Of a stretch of DNA of 64,000 bases, positions 44,450 to 55,500 are shown one piece after another. The notes beneath the pieces are model-generated. The model made no database searches. It worked only from the letters and a program-made list of their open reading frames with translations, and was not told the DNA's origin. Numbering within the stretch: position 1 is the stretch's first letter; each line of letters begins with the position of its first letter. The translations under genes were made by a program, and so were the position numbers. Source of the DNA: Pycnopodia helianthoides (lineage: Eukaryota; Echinodermata; Asteroidea; Forcipulatida; Asteriidae); the NCBI GenBank assembly GCA_032158295.1, contig CM063263.1, positions 10,078,474 to 10,142,473 of the forward strand. Direction: 5' to 3'.

Positions 44450-44602
44450 GTATTGCCATTTTCGAAACAATGGCTTGGGCTTCGGCTTGATGAGCACAGT
44501 CTGCCTGCTTAAAGTCCCGTACCAAAGAGTGTGCGTTTTCAAAATGATCGACGTAGCCCAAGCCGGAGCCTATAAGCCGGAGCCTTGGCTTCGAGGAGGG
44601 CC
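44450..44602. mobile_element. GGCCCTTTTCGAAACC-type MITE, copy
   Basis: attttcgaaacaatggcttg on the left, gccttggcttcgaggagggc on the right, in inverted orientation. Confidence 0.6.
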
Positions 44603-47600
44603 TTAAACCAAACCAACTGGGGCATGGTGTAACCCTACTGTGTCTTCAATGTGTGCTTGGAATCTCAGAAAGTCTTTATAGAAGATTTACTAAACGGAGG
44701 TGGGGGGGGGGGTTACTTATGTACAAGAGGAAATTAGTGTGTTAAAGTATTGCAACATCGCGGGGGGTACCCACTGCCCAATATCTGGCATGGTAAACAG
44801 ACCAAGTCTTGCAGAGCAGAATAGTCTGGCCCCTTTTGGGTTTAATGTGAATTGGTACTCATTAGTGTTAATGCATACAGGGAATAAAACCATCAGCATG
44901 AAGGCAGTACGACAAAGGTCTGTACCATTAAGGCCTATGTCAATTAGATTAAGGTAAGTCACTGCCCCCAGGAACTCCCTAATAGTTAATTCAGGTTTGC
45001 TTCAATTACTTGGCCTTAATAGGTCTTATATCTGCATCACAATACATCGCGCGGAAATGAAGAAAAAAAACCCACATAAATTAGTCCGAATACCATTTAC
45101 CTTTAGCCTTTCCACAACGGGCACAAGAAGCATGTGGCAATCAATTTTAACATATTCATGTATGTCCTTTATCTGCATATATAGCACTGCTTACGGACAT
45201 AATTAATTAAACAGACATAAATATACAGCTATAGATTGTTCTATTCCTTAATAATCCTAACTAGCACATTGCACAGCGCTGTATTCATTACTGTTTCTAA
45301 CCCGTAAACATAGGCTTTCACACACGTAGTTGGTTCACGGTTGATTCAATGAGAGTGGACAAAAATGGATGCATAATTATTCAGTGTAGTACAAGGACAA
45401 CTGGATGTATTTTTAAGTGCTTCGGCTATTGTACTATTCGCTATTCGCCACTGGTTGCACACAAAATGCACGTTGATTTCTTGTATGGGATCCGTTCACG
45501 CATGGAATAGTCTCTTCAATTTTCAGAATCTTCAGAAAATTTATACTGCATGAAAACGCTGGATAAAGCTTTCTAAACACGCAGTTTAATATACTACATC
45601 TATATTTACTACATGTACATGCACTACTACAGATTGGATGCATTGTAAACACATATTCTTGTAAGTTGTACGAGGTTTAGATGTAACCTCTCGATTACAT
45701 TATCAGTCAATGTTTTAAGTGACACATGTTTGGTTGATATGCACATCCAGATTTGTGCACTGAGCAATACCAGCAGGTGGCATAATTGAGCCGGCTTTCT
45801 AGTACATGTATATTAAACACACAAGTATTAAACGCACGTTAAATATGTAAATAAACAAGGAAGGATCGTATGTACAGGTACGTGCATATTACGGTACCTT
45901 GACTGATGATATTTCCATGAGATATTGTAAACCTTTGGTTGTTGGTTGCAACGAAATTTCTTACCTGTATTATATCCAAGGGTTAATCCCACTGGTTGCA
46001 GATACAAAGCTCGACCAGGCGTAGGCTTATTCAACGCACCAGATGTTCCCCGACCAAGCAACCTGCACAGGCGATATTTAATGTATGAATGGGTCTTTCA
46101 CAGCGCGAGCTCGAGCTTGCTTTCTACCGTAGACAGCTCCGTAGGCACTCTGGCGTGCTGTCAGCTTCGCTCCCTTTGAAAGCCGCATATAAAACACTTA
46201 CATTGCGGCTCGTGCATGCATTCAGCCGCACACGCCTCCCTGAGTCACATGACATCGTCACATGACTCCAAATTGGCCAGTTGGATTAATGCGGCACTTT
46301 CTATGTCAATGAGTGCGGGTCTTGAGATGGAAGATGGTAATTTAATACAATACTGTGTATGTAATTGCCCGTTCTACACACGGCACTGCAGCAATTACTG
46401 GTGCTTACCCAAGCACGCTAGGATTCGCAACATTATAGTAACTTCATAATAAGAATCAGAGATATGTACTTAAAGACGGGTTTCGGTTAAAGGAGTGCGA
46501 TGTTCCCCCAAAAATTAACACAAAATCACACCACGTTTTAAATAGATACGATCACGGCAAAAAGACACCTGCATGGCTTTATGTACTGAATAACAGCTAC
46601 AATTTCGAAACATTATTTTCTCATGGTATGAACAGTTGTAAAAAGCGGTAACCATCACCAACCATTTTGCCGGGTGTAGTAAATACCTAATTGGTAATGA
46701 TTACGTTATAGTTCCATTAAATAAAAACGAGGTGGTTGTTCAGGGTGTTCAGAGGATTTGAATTAATGAACTCTTTCAAAATCAGTTTGACTTGATGACT
46801 GCCAGATTGATTTGATTATTTTTTTCCTGTTGGTTTATATTATGTTTATTGAAAACTGTACAGAGAATTGGAATGAATGAACAGTCCCAAAACCAACTAT
46901 GTATCATTCCATTAAAGGTAGGATCATCGTTTGGTGTGTGTCAACGTAATGCTGATTTATAAGCAAAATTTTAAAGAAAAACACAATTAAATTCACTTTT
47001 AAAAGTTTCAGTTGAATACAGGACAAAACTGTCACGGTAGACAGCGGGTCCCTGCCGAATCTCTAGCTGCAGCATTCACAAACGGACACAAACAGAAAGT
47101 GGAATCTTCAAAAGTCGTTAGGCGATCTTTGGAGATTCAAATTTGTCGACATACTTTTATTGATTTCTGATCAACGGGGGAATTTCAGAGGAAACAATTT
47201 TGCAGGATTGTCACTATCATGATCGTCATTTTTAACAAGTAGGCTTTCTGACATTACCGAAGTATGACCCTACCTTTAAAGACCGCCTTCAATTAACGCA
47301 AGCCGCGAGAGCCCCAACGCCTTAGGGGAATCACAATGGATTTCGAAAAGGCAGGGGGATTTATTTCTGTTGTGCTAATCAGTGGCACAAGACAGAGTTG
47401 GTGATTATTCAGGCTTGAGCAGGGGATGACACTTATGCGAATCAAGATGAGGGTGAAATATGAAACACAGTGACAGGTTGCAATTAATTATCACTCATCA
47501 TCCCAATGGTGTTTTTTTTGTAGTGAGATGATGACTACTTGTTTGGTGGAGTGTGAACATTGGCGATTAATTTGCATAATTTGCCTGGAGTCTTTCAATA

Positions 47601-47767
47601 TGAATGGCTTGAACAACATGCTTAAATATTGTGACTTACAACGATTATATTCAAACTGGTAACCGACAAAGTAACTAAAAGAACTAGTTTTAGATTAACC
47701 CAATGGTAAAACGGTTTACACGCTGAAAATAATTACGAGCTTTTTTATCGGTTCTGCATTAACCATT
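44603..47767. other. Long stretch without a recognised gene
   Basis: A G11 run lies near 44701-44711. The region around 46020-46260 is more CpG-rich with direct tcacatgac repeats (46245-46265), which could be a promoter, but no exon follows that I can support. Confidence 0.4.
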
Positions 47768-48063
47768 AAGGGCCAATTTCATAGCGCTGCTTAACGGTCA
47801 GCACATTTTCGTGCTTAATTGTAGCAGACAAATTTGCTCAAGCGTAAGCGAATTTCACAGGTAAGCAAGGCAATTGGGCGACCAGCCTGCACATTCATCA
47901 TGAATTTGCATTGTTACGTCATTCATTTTCATACAATAAGCACTGGAAGGTTAGCATGCCTTTTCGTTCGCTTACGGTTAGCCGATCGCTATGAAATGAA
48001 ACTCGCACAGTAAGCACAAAATCGGCCAATAAGCACTAAAAGCAGCTCTATGAAGTTGGGCAC
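47768..48063. mobile_element. MITE with aatttcatagcgctgcttaa ends
   Basis: The left end ggccaatttcatagcgctgc and right end gcagctctatgaagttgggc are inverted repeats. The interior has gcttaattgtagcagac and gtaagcacaaaatcggcc. Other members lie at 9635, 13662, 17802, 51943 and 56420. Confidence 0.75.
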
Positions 48064-48352
48064 AGGGTGGCACCGTGAGTTGCTTTTACCGACACATTAA
48101 TTAACTCGCGGCTTACTCCACTCCTTTGTCATGCACGTGTCCACTGTTTTGTTGAATCCATATACCCGATTGCCGGTTCAGTCTCAATAAATAAAGTCTT
48201 TTATTATAGTTTGAATCAATTTTATACAAACAGTTTTCCATGTTGGGAAGCGCCAAGAATATATACATTTCATTGGTGATATACCTTTCCCAAATATTTA
48301 TTTAACACACACATGATGTGGGTTCATGCTTTTGTGAAACATGCTTTAGTGG

Positions 48353-48643
48353 CCATAAAAGTTTGATTTCTTTCCGGATGCAGGACTATGAAAGCCAGAT
48401 TCATGTTCAAACTGCATCTCTCTATAGCATGCTCAGTTCAGGAGTTGTAGCCATATAAAAGTTTGATTTCTGTCCGGATGCAGGACTATGAAAGCCAGAT
48501 TCATGTTCAAACTGCATCTCTCTAGCATGCTCAGTTCAGGAGTTGTAGCCATAAAAGTTTGATTTCTGCCCGGATGCAGGACTATGAAAGCCAGATTCAT
48601 GTTCAAACTGCATCTCTCTAGCATGCTCAGTTCAGGAGTTGTA
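48353..48643. repeat. Tandem repeat, three units of 96-100 bp
   Basis: Units starting aaaagtttgatttct at 48357, 48457 and 48553 are nearly identical (ccggatgcaggactatgaaa, gccagattcatgttcaaact, gcatgctcagttcaggagtt). The period drops from 100 to 96 through a 4-base difference (ta and at insertions in the first unit). Confidence 0.95.
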
Positions 48644-48931
48644 GTCAAACTCAGAGCAGTTCGTAACGTAGTTTGTCTCTTCGACGTAGATCATCTCTAA
48701 AATTTTAGACAGCTTTAATTTAATTTTCAAGTAATTGAACTAAGTGTAAACTGAACTGCTTCAGCGTTTGTAAAAGGCCGTCTCGATGCTAAACTGTACA
48801 CAGATAGCTGAGCAGACGATAAGTTATACCCCCGGAAGTGATAAAAATGTTTTTGAGAGCGCCCTCACGCGGTCAAAAATACGGCGCATTAGCAAGCAGC
48901 CGTCCACTTCCTTGACCATGCACTCAAGCCT

Positions 48932-49345
48932 GTGGCGTGTCGTGGCCGAGCGGATAAGAGCACCGGACTCAAGCTCTGAAGTTTCTGTTCAGCAGAGTGA
49001 CACTTGTGTCCTAAAGCAAGACACTTAACCATTATTGCTTCGTCCTTCGGATGGGACATAAAGCTGTTGGTCCTTTGTGTTGTGTAATGCACGTAAAAGA
49101 ACCCAGTGCACTTATCGAAAAGAGAAGGGGTTCGCCCCGATGTTTCTGGTTTTATTGGCAGCATATTGCGCCACAGCACCTTGTAAACCATTACATTGTG
49201 CTTTGTAAAGGAAAAGGTCTCAAACTTCAAAAAAGTAGCTCCACATATATACCTTGCAGGAAAATACTGACCGTTGAAGCGCCTTGAGCGTCACTGAGTG
49301 ACGGATATGAGCGCTATTATAAGAAGCCACTATTATTATTATAAA
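48932..49345 (+). mobile_element. tRNA-Leu-derived SINE type 1, longest copy
   Basis: Head gtggcgtgtcgtggccgagc with ggactcaagctctg, body with cttcggatgggacataaagc and acgtaaaagaacccagtgca, then a 3' half ending agcgctattataagaagcca and (ATT)n. The tRNA head has lost part of the T arm. This copy defines the family length at about 410 bp. Confidence 0.88.
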
Positions 49346-49713
49346 TCACCCATGTAGTAGGCCCACCTGATACCCCCATGGACTTGTCTGACTGCCACTA
49401 TTATCCGGTCAGTGACCAAGCCTTACCTATCCCCTATACAAGTCCATAGTTTCTAAATGTCTGGCTCTCTCTCTATTCTCCTTCTATCTGAGTAACCAGC
49501 CCAAGATTTAATAAATTATCACCTGTATTAACATACAGCCAACTCAAGAACGTTTCCGTTATCTTCTTTCTGTCTACATCTATCGGCCAAACCCTGCAAC
49601 ACCCAAATATTCCCTTGTTACACCATCATTCTGTGATTTCTTAACAGAAATCAGAATAAAGTTCCAATCGATATAAATTGTGATTTGTTTTTGTGAAGTA
49701 ATTATTTTAACGA

Positions 49714-49985
49714 CTTACCCTTACCCTTAACCCTAATCCATAACCCCTCATAACTCCAACCGTTTAACCTTTGTTTAACCCTTTAATCGACCCTTAACCC
49801 CCCTTCTCTTACCCCTCGCACTTAATTGATCAGTGTTAGGGATATAGAGGATTACAATTTGAGAGATAAGTTTTAAGGGTTACGGTAGGGGTTAAAATTT
49901 AAGGGATAATTGGGGTAAATTTTTTAAGTTTAAGGGTATAATGAGAGAAGGGGTTGAGGTGTTTAGGATGTGGATAAAAAAAGTG
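49714..49985. repeat. Inverted degenerate telomere-like tract
   Basis: 49714-49826 is C-rich with taaccctt, ccctaa and aacccc words. 49836-49985 is G-rich with ttaaggg, aagggtt and ggggtt words. The order is C-strand then G-strand, meeting near 49830. Units are irregular, so this is an ancient or non-telomeric relative. Confidence 0.65.
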
Positions 49986-51088
49986 TCAGTGGTTGAGGTC
50001 ATTCCTTTTGATATTTCATGTAGTTTATGCCAAAATCGGGCGTTTCCTTAATGTATAATTAGCATTATTACACATTCTTACGGAAGCGTATAAAAGAGAC
50101 GTTTGAGAGGGGAAATAAAAAGAAAGTCATTATTATGTATGACCTACATCTCATAATGATGCCTTAGTAGGCCTACAAGTCTTAATTAATTTCTCTAAAA
50201 AATAGTGATTAAACTGTTTACCGTGTACAAAACCAACAAGCTGTCGGCCTATACATGTCATCTGTGATCACTGCAATGGTTTCTAGTTTCCCGACATTTA
50301 CTTCATTATTTTCAGACAAATCAGTTCCAAGGTAAAACGTGTGGTGCAACTCTTTAGTCAAGAACGTACAGACTAAAAATCCCCAACAGCCTTGGCAGTT
50401 CTAATCTTGGATTATTGTTTCCTGCAGGACAACATACTGTTTACTCAAGACAAATAATTGTATACAAAGGTGACAGAGAAAGCCCAGTATGTTTATAATT
50501 ATGTCATTTATTGCTGCCGGGCTAATTCAAAAAATAAATGACCCCGCAATTTTTTACATATTTGACCTAACGAGACTGTCAAGGGGGAAAAAAAATCGTT
50601 TTAAAAATGCATTTACACCAATTATGTGAAAGAGAAATTAAAAGCAATACAAATGTTGGTCAATTTGGGGCAAACGTTTGGGTGTACATAAATAAACAAT
50701 CTTTCAAGCAGCTCGTAAACAACTTTCAAAGAAAGTATAATAGACGAAAACACAACGAAATTATGGAGTTAAACAGTCATCAAACAAATGATTCTAAACA
50801 CGTCACTTGTCTTACTGCATGTTAAGTAAGACTATCCTGTAGATATATTCCTTGAAAAAAAAACATGAAGAAAAGCCAAGCAACATCTTAAAAGAAGTTA
50901 CCTCAAAAAGTTATCAACTGGCAAAACTGTCCCCCCATCTACTGGCAAAACTGTTGATGACATTCATTCAAACTTAAAGTGTGCACAATACTAATTATGG
51001 AAATGCAATGAACTACACAAGAGCACGGGCGTGTCTGTTAACTTCTAAATTATAAGTAAACGGCCAACAAGTATTTTCCAACAATGTA
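49986..51088. other. No gene recognised
   Basis: AT-rich. A 72-codon frame at 50607-50825 has no recognisable motif. Confidence 0.4.
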
Positions 51089-51369
51089 GACTCTGGAACG
51101 CTAGGTGGCAGCAAACTCATCATGTAAACTTCCGCTATTGACGTAGTTCTGAGAATGGGCACATTTCTAAAAAGCGATGAATTTTAAGTCTGGGTTGAAC
51201 AAAGACAAATTTGCTAGAGCGGGCTTGAACCTGCAACCTCTTGATTAACGTTCCGGCGCTCTTGATATTGGCGAACTTCATATCTTGTCAATATCTTTGT
51301 TCGGGTGCCAGTCAAAAGCCAATGTGTTTACCCAGTAAGTCTGCTGCCACCTAAAGTTCCCAGAGGTCT
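51089..51369. mobile_element. Palindromic MITE split by a SINE
   Basis: Ends agactctggaacgctaggtg and cacctaaagttcccagaggt are inverted and match the element at 13100-13241. A type 2 SINE fragment sits in the middle (51197-51330). Confidence 0.7.
51197..51330 (-). mobile_element. tRNA-derived SINE type 2, nested
   Basis: Minus strand reads ccggaacgttaatcaagagg, ttgcaggttcaagcccgctc and tttgtctttgttcaaccc, matching 52970-53070. It is enclosed by the arms of the palindromic element. Confidence 0.65.
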
Positions 51370-51744
51370 CAAATTGCATCAACAAAAATATGCATCTTCA
51401 CCGTGTTCATAATCTTAATCAACTACTATGTCTTTATTTATATACTTATGAACTTTACAGTAATATATCTGTGATTCACTTTCTAGTAGTTTTGGTTAAA
51501 TGGAAAAATAATCAGCCTAAACGTTTTAATAAAGCATAATTATTTCAAAACAGCAGTATGTCAAGATAAATTCATCTGAACAAAATCTGCTTGCAAATTT
51601 ATTTTGCAACGATTGCAGAGCTTACCATTTCCACTAATCCAAACTGTGACTTATTTTGCCTGTCTCTGGTTAAAAGGTACTTAAATCGGCCTTTACCCCT
51701 AACTTCTATGTGGATCAAGTAAACTTTAGGAAGTAACTATAACT

Positions 51745-51850
51745 GGTAAACTTGCGGGTACAACCATGTGTAAATATCTTTTGGGGAGTATTGGCTCTAG
51801 CTCTTTTCAGAGCCAACATTCCTCCCAAAAGGTTGTACCCGCAAGTTCAC
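51745..51850. mobile_element. Imperfect palindromic element
   Basis: aacttgcgggtacaacc and ttggctct on the left pair with agagccaa and ggttgtacccgcaagtt on the right; the left arm has about 13 extra bases. Related unpaired sequence (gtttgcggtaacaccatgtt) occurs near 58333. Confidence 0.7.
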
Positions 51851-51942
51851 TTAACAGTAACAGTTCCTTCTTGTAAGCTTCAAATAACACTTAAAGGTCA
51901 ACATTGGTTGAAAGTTTTCAAGAGGCACCAATAAAAAGTCTG

Positions 51943-52135
51943 GGTTCATTTCATAGAGCTGCTAAGCAAAAATATTCCTTGAAAAATATTGCGGAGCAGA
52001 AATTTGCAGGGAACCAGTCACAATAAAGTACATGCATATATAAGCAATTTGAACAGTAACCTGATTTTGTATAGCACAAAATTGGTGAGCTTAATTTGAT
52101 TGCTACAAAGCTCTATGAGCCTGGCCCCAGGTGTA
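51943..52135. mobile_element. MITE of the tttcatagagctgctaa family
   Basis: Left gttcatttcatagagctgct and right aaagctctatgagcctggcc are inverted; the interior gggaaccagtcacaataaag matches other members. Confidence 0.6.
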
Positions 52136-52473
52136 CAAAGTCAATAGACTCGTGTCATGATGATGCCCTGTACATTCCGGGACAAGATACTTCAGTCATA
52201 ATAAATTTGACATTTTGTAACACATGACCAAATAAAACCGAAGAATGTTAAAAATAACAGCTTAACCACTATTTAAGATCTGCCCCCTTTCTTCAAGTGA
52301 TAAAACTGACAAAAATTGTATGATGCAATTTCCATAAAATGTACTACTTGAGCTGTGTGCAAACTGTACCTGCATGAAGTCCAGGCTGTGTATCTCTTTT
52401 GTAAACAAATGGTGTTACAGGTGACAAGGTCTAAGAGGAATGAATGCAATGGACGAATGCTATACCTTCTTGT

Positions 52474-52479
52474 TTTAAT
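52474..52479 (-). terminator. Possible ARPC2 poly(A) signal (ATTAAA)
   Basis: Minus-strand ATTAAA lies 85 bp past the ARPC2 stop. No AATAAA was seen closer. Its use is unproven. Confidence 0.35.
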
Positions 52480-52563
52480 GTGATAATAATAATAAAAAAA
52501 GTTCTCCCTACTCCGAGAAAGCGAAAATGTTCTGCAATTCTTGCTTATTACTGATGCAGGTTT

Positions 52564-52588
52564 TTAGTTCCGGACAAACGTCTTCCCG
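52564..52588 (-). CDS. ARPC2 coding exon 9
   Basis: 25-nt last coding segment after acceptor ttttcaccag. Completes Ser293 and encodes GKTFVRN and TAA. Supported by the conserved GKTF tail and matching phase. Confidence 0.9.
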
Positions 52589-55500
52589 CTGGTGAAAAGA
52601 AAAAAAAGAAAGAAAAACAATTCAAATAATTATTTGTCATTAAATTTATAGAATACTTAGGTTGCGAAATATTTTGTCTCAAGAGTATCATTACAAGCTT
52701 AGCATAAGTGTGTACAAATGTCTATTGAACCAATTCACGTGACGTCATTACCACAATCAATCTCGGTTGCAAATACACATGCTTGTTATTATTACCATAT
52801 ATTTCTGGTAATGAAAGTGTTCTGGGTTCTTTTACGTAGGCGTTTACTTTTCCTAGTACACTTGACCTACAGCTTAATGTTCTATCCAAAGGACAAAGCA
52901 GTTGTGGTAGAGTATCTTGCTCAAGGACACAATTGCTGTATTGACAAAAAAAACGGAGACCGCCAAATAAAACTAGATAGCTCAGCAAGCAGAGCACTGG
53001 CACGTTAATCCAGAGGTTGTTGGTTCAAATCCCAAAAGTCAATTTATCTTTGTTCAACCCCAAATGTAATATATTTATTAAGGCACAAGCGTTCTTACTG
53101 ACTCTTAGTTTTGCAGTGTCGATTTCACTGAATGTATTGTTTAAAGGCCCTGTACACTATTGGTAAGATCGAAAAACACAATGTTCACAGATTCACAAAT
53201 AACTTACATGATTTAAAGTAAGTAATGATAGAAAGGGTTCCTTAAAATATTTCTGCCTAAAATGCTATCGTTTCTGAGAAACGAGTAAAAAAATAGTAAG
53301 TATCGCGCGCGATAATTTGAAAAAACAGAAAACAGAAAACTTTCACAGGTTTGTTTGTTCATGCATATGTTTAATCACACAAAATGTGGACACTGATTTT
53401 GAGCTGTTACCAAAAGTGTACAATACCTTTAAGGACAACAAAGCTTACCTCATTGTTTTCTTTTCTTTGGATGAGTTCTCTGGCCGGGCCCTGTTGAGGA
53501 CTTTCAGGAACTCTGAGGTGCGTGCTCGCATACGAGTGTGGATGTAGGCCTGACACAGGAAAAGGAACAGTGAAGTGAAAAGACATGGTTGGTGATCATC
53601 AACAAAATTCGACAACGGTTTTTTAACGTGGTGTGTCATGGCCGAGCGGTCCGCTGCATCTGACTCAAGTTCTGATGGTTAAATCATCAGAGTGTGGGTT
53701 GGATTCCTGGTCATGACACTTGTGTCCCAGAGAAAGGCACTTCACCATAATTGCTTCTCTTACCCAAGGTGTATCAATGGGATTCTTAAGGAGGGCTTGG
53801 ACAGTATTGTGTTCGATTAACCCTTTAGCGCTAATTTAAGCAGCTTGGGGGTTGTATGCTCCCCAGGGAGTTGAGAAAGTTAGAGGAACAGTGAGGAATG
53901 GTCTAAAAGTATGCCCGATGAACAGGGATAATAGCTACTAGCTATTGATCTAGCTACTAGGATATCTGCGCTATACAAAAACCAATTATTATTCACCCTA
54001 GCAGTGCCCTGTAACAGATATTGCTCTACAAACAATGACTGCTGTCAACACTAACAGGTTATACACTATCAACAGCTGCAGTGCTTCTTACCGATTAAAT
54101 TTTCATGGCCATTAATTTTTTGAGAATTTACCAAAGGTATACCCTCCCTTCAAGATAGGTTGTCTTGCTCCTTTAAACACATGTTTAAGTACATTTTGTG
54201 AGCCCACATGTAGCTTACCTTGGAACACTTGATGTGATAGTGCAGGTAGTCTCGGAACAGATGGATCAAGTTAATAGTGTTATCACGGGTATTACGGTTG
54301 GTATGACGTGGCTCCAAAACTACAAATAAAACAAACATGAGAATGATTAATATCATACACAAATATTGAATGCATTGTGAGTGTTTGTTGCAGAGTATAA
54401 TCACAAGGTGAATTCTGGACCAATTTATTTCATGAGGAAAATCCGAAACGAAATGGAAAAGCCAGATTTCAAAATTGTATGGGCCCTTCTTTTGTGGTAA
54501 AGCAATGCCATTAAACTGGACTGTCGTCTTGACTGATCAATGATGGTGAAGGAAAATGAAATGCTTCTACAACACAGTAAATACTTTCCCCCTGACGAGC
54601 TACTTGTATCAAGCAGCAATGAGTGTATTGAGACCCCAGAACGAGGAAAGTTTGGCAACACTTACCAAATGTGATGTATCCGATGTTATCTCCAGTTGCT
54701 GCATCTGTACCTGCGAGCTCCTGAGGAGGCTCCTTGTGGCTGAAGAGAACCTGAGGGGCATTCTGGCTACCTCTTCGACCCTCCTTGAACTCCTAGGAAG
54801 GGTTCATTGAGACAGAACAAGCCACTTATACAAAAGATTTGTGGATAAGTAAGTACAAGGTGATTATCCTGTTGGTATGTGGTCATTGAAGGGGCAGGAT
54901 GTACTTTTGGTAAATGTCAAAGACTAGTATCCTCACTTGGTGTATCCCAACATATGCATAAAATAACAAACCTGTAAAATTTTTGGGCTCAAATTGGTCA
55001 TCGAAGTTGCAAGAATAATGAAAGAAAAAACACCCTTGTTGCATAGAACGTGTGCTTTCAAATGCCTAAAAAGGGCTTCATGACTAAAGCCTTATCTCAG
55101 ATTCAAATATTTCAGTGAGAAATACATGAGTAACCTCTTTTTCCAAAAACTACATTACTTCAGAGGGACTCGTTTCTCGCAATGTTTTATACTATCAGCA
55201 GGCTCTCCATTGCTGGTTACAAGTTAGTTTAGGTAAGTTAGGTCCTTTTGGTTGGTAAGCAGTTTGTAATCACCTAATTCTATTTTCACTTAGCAAAACT
55301 GTTCGAAATTTTTAACAAGTTGGTTGGGCCTGACAGCTGCTGAAACTGAACATAATGAACTGCACTACCTACATGACCTAGTATTTGAACTGTTAGAGTA
55401 AACAGTGCAGTTTGTTGTCATTTTACCTGCATAAAGACTTTGCCAAAAACAACATCATCATCGTCCTTAAAGACTGTGCTGAACACGACCGTGACACGAT

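Noticed and set aside
48353..48643. CRISPR-like array
   Set aside because: Units are contiguous tandem copies with no unique spacers, and this is eukaryotic DNA.
49714..49985. Relic of a chromosome end-to-end fusion
   Set aside because: Fusion would give TTAGGG then CCCTAA; the order here is the reverse, and the units are very irregular.
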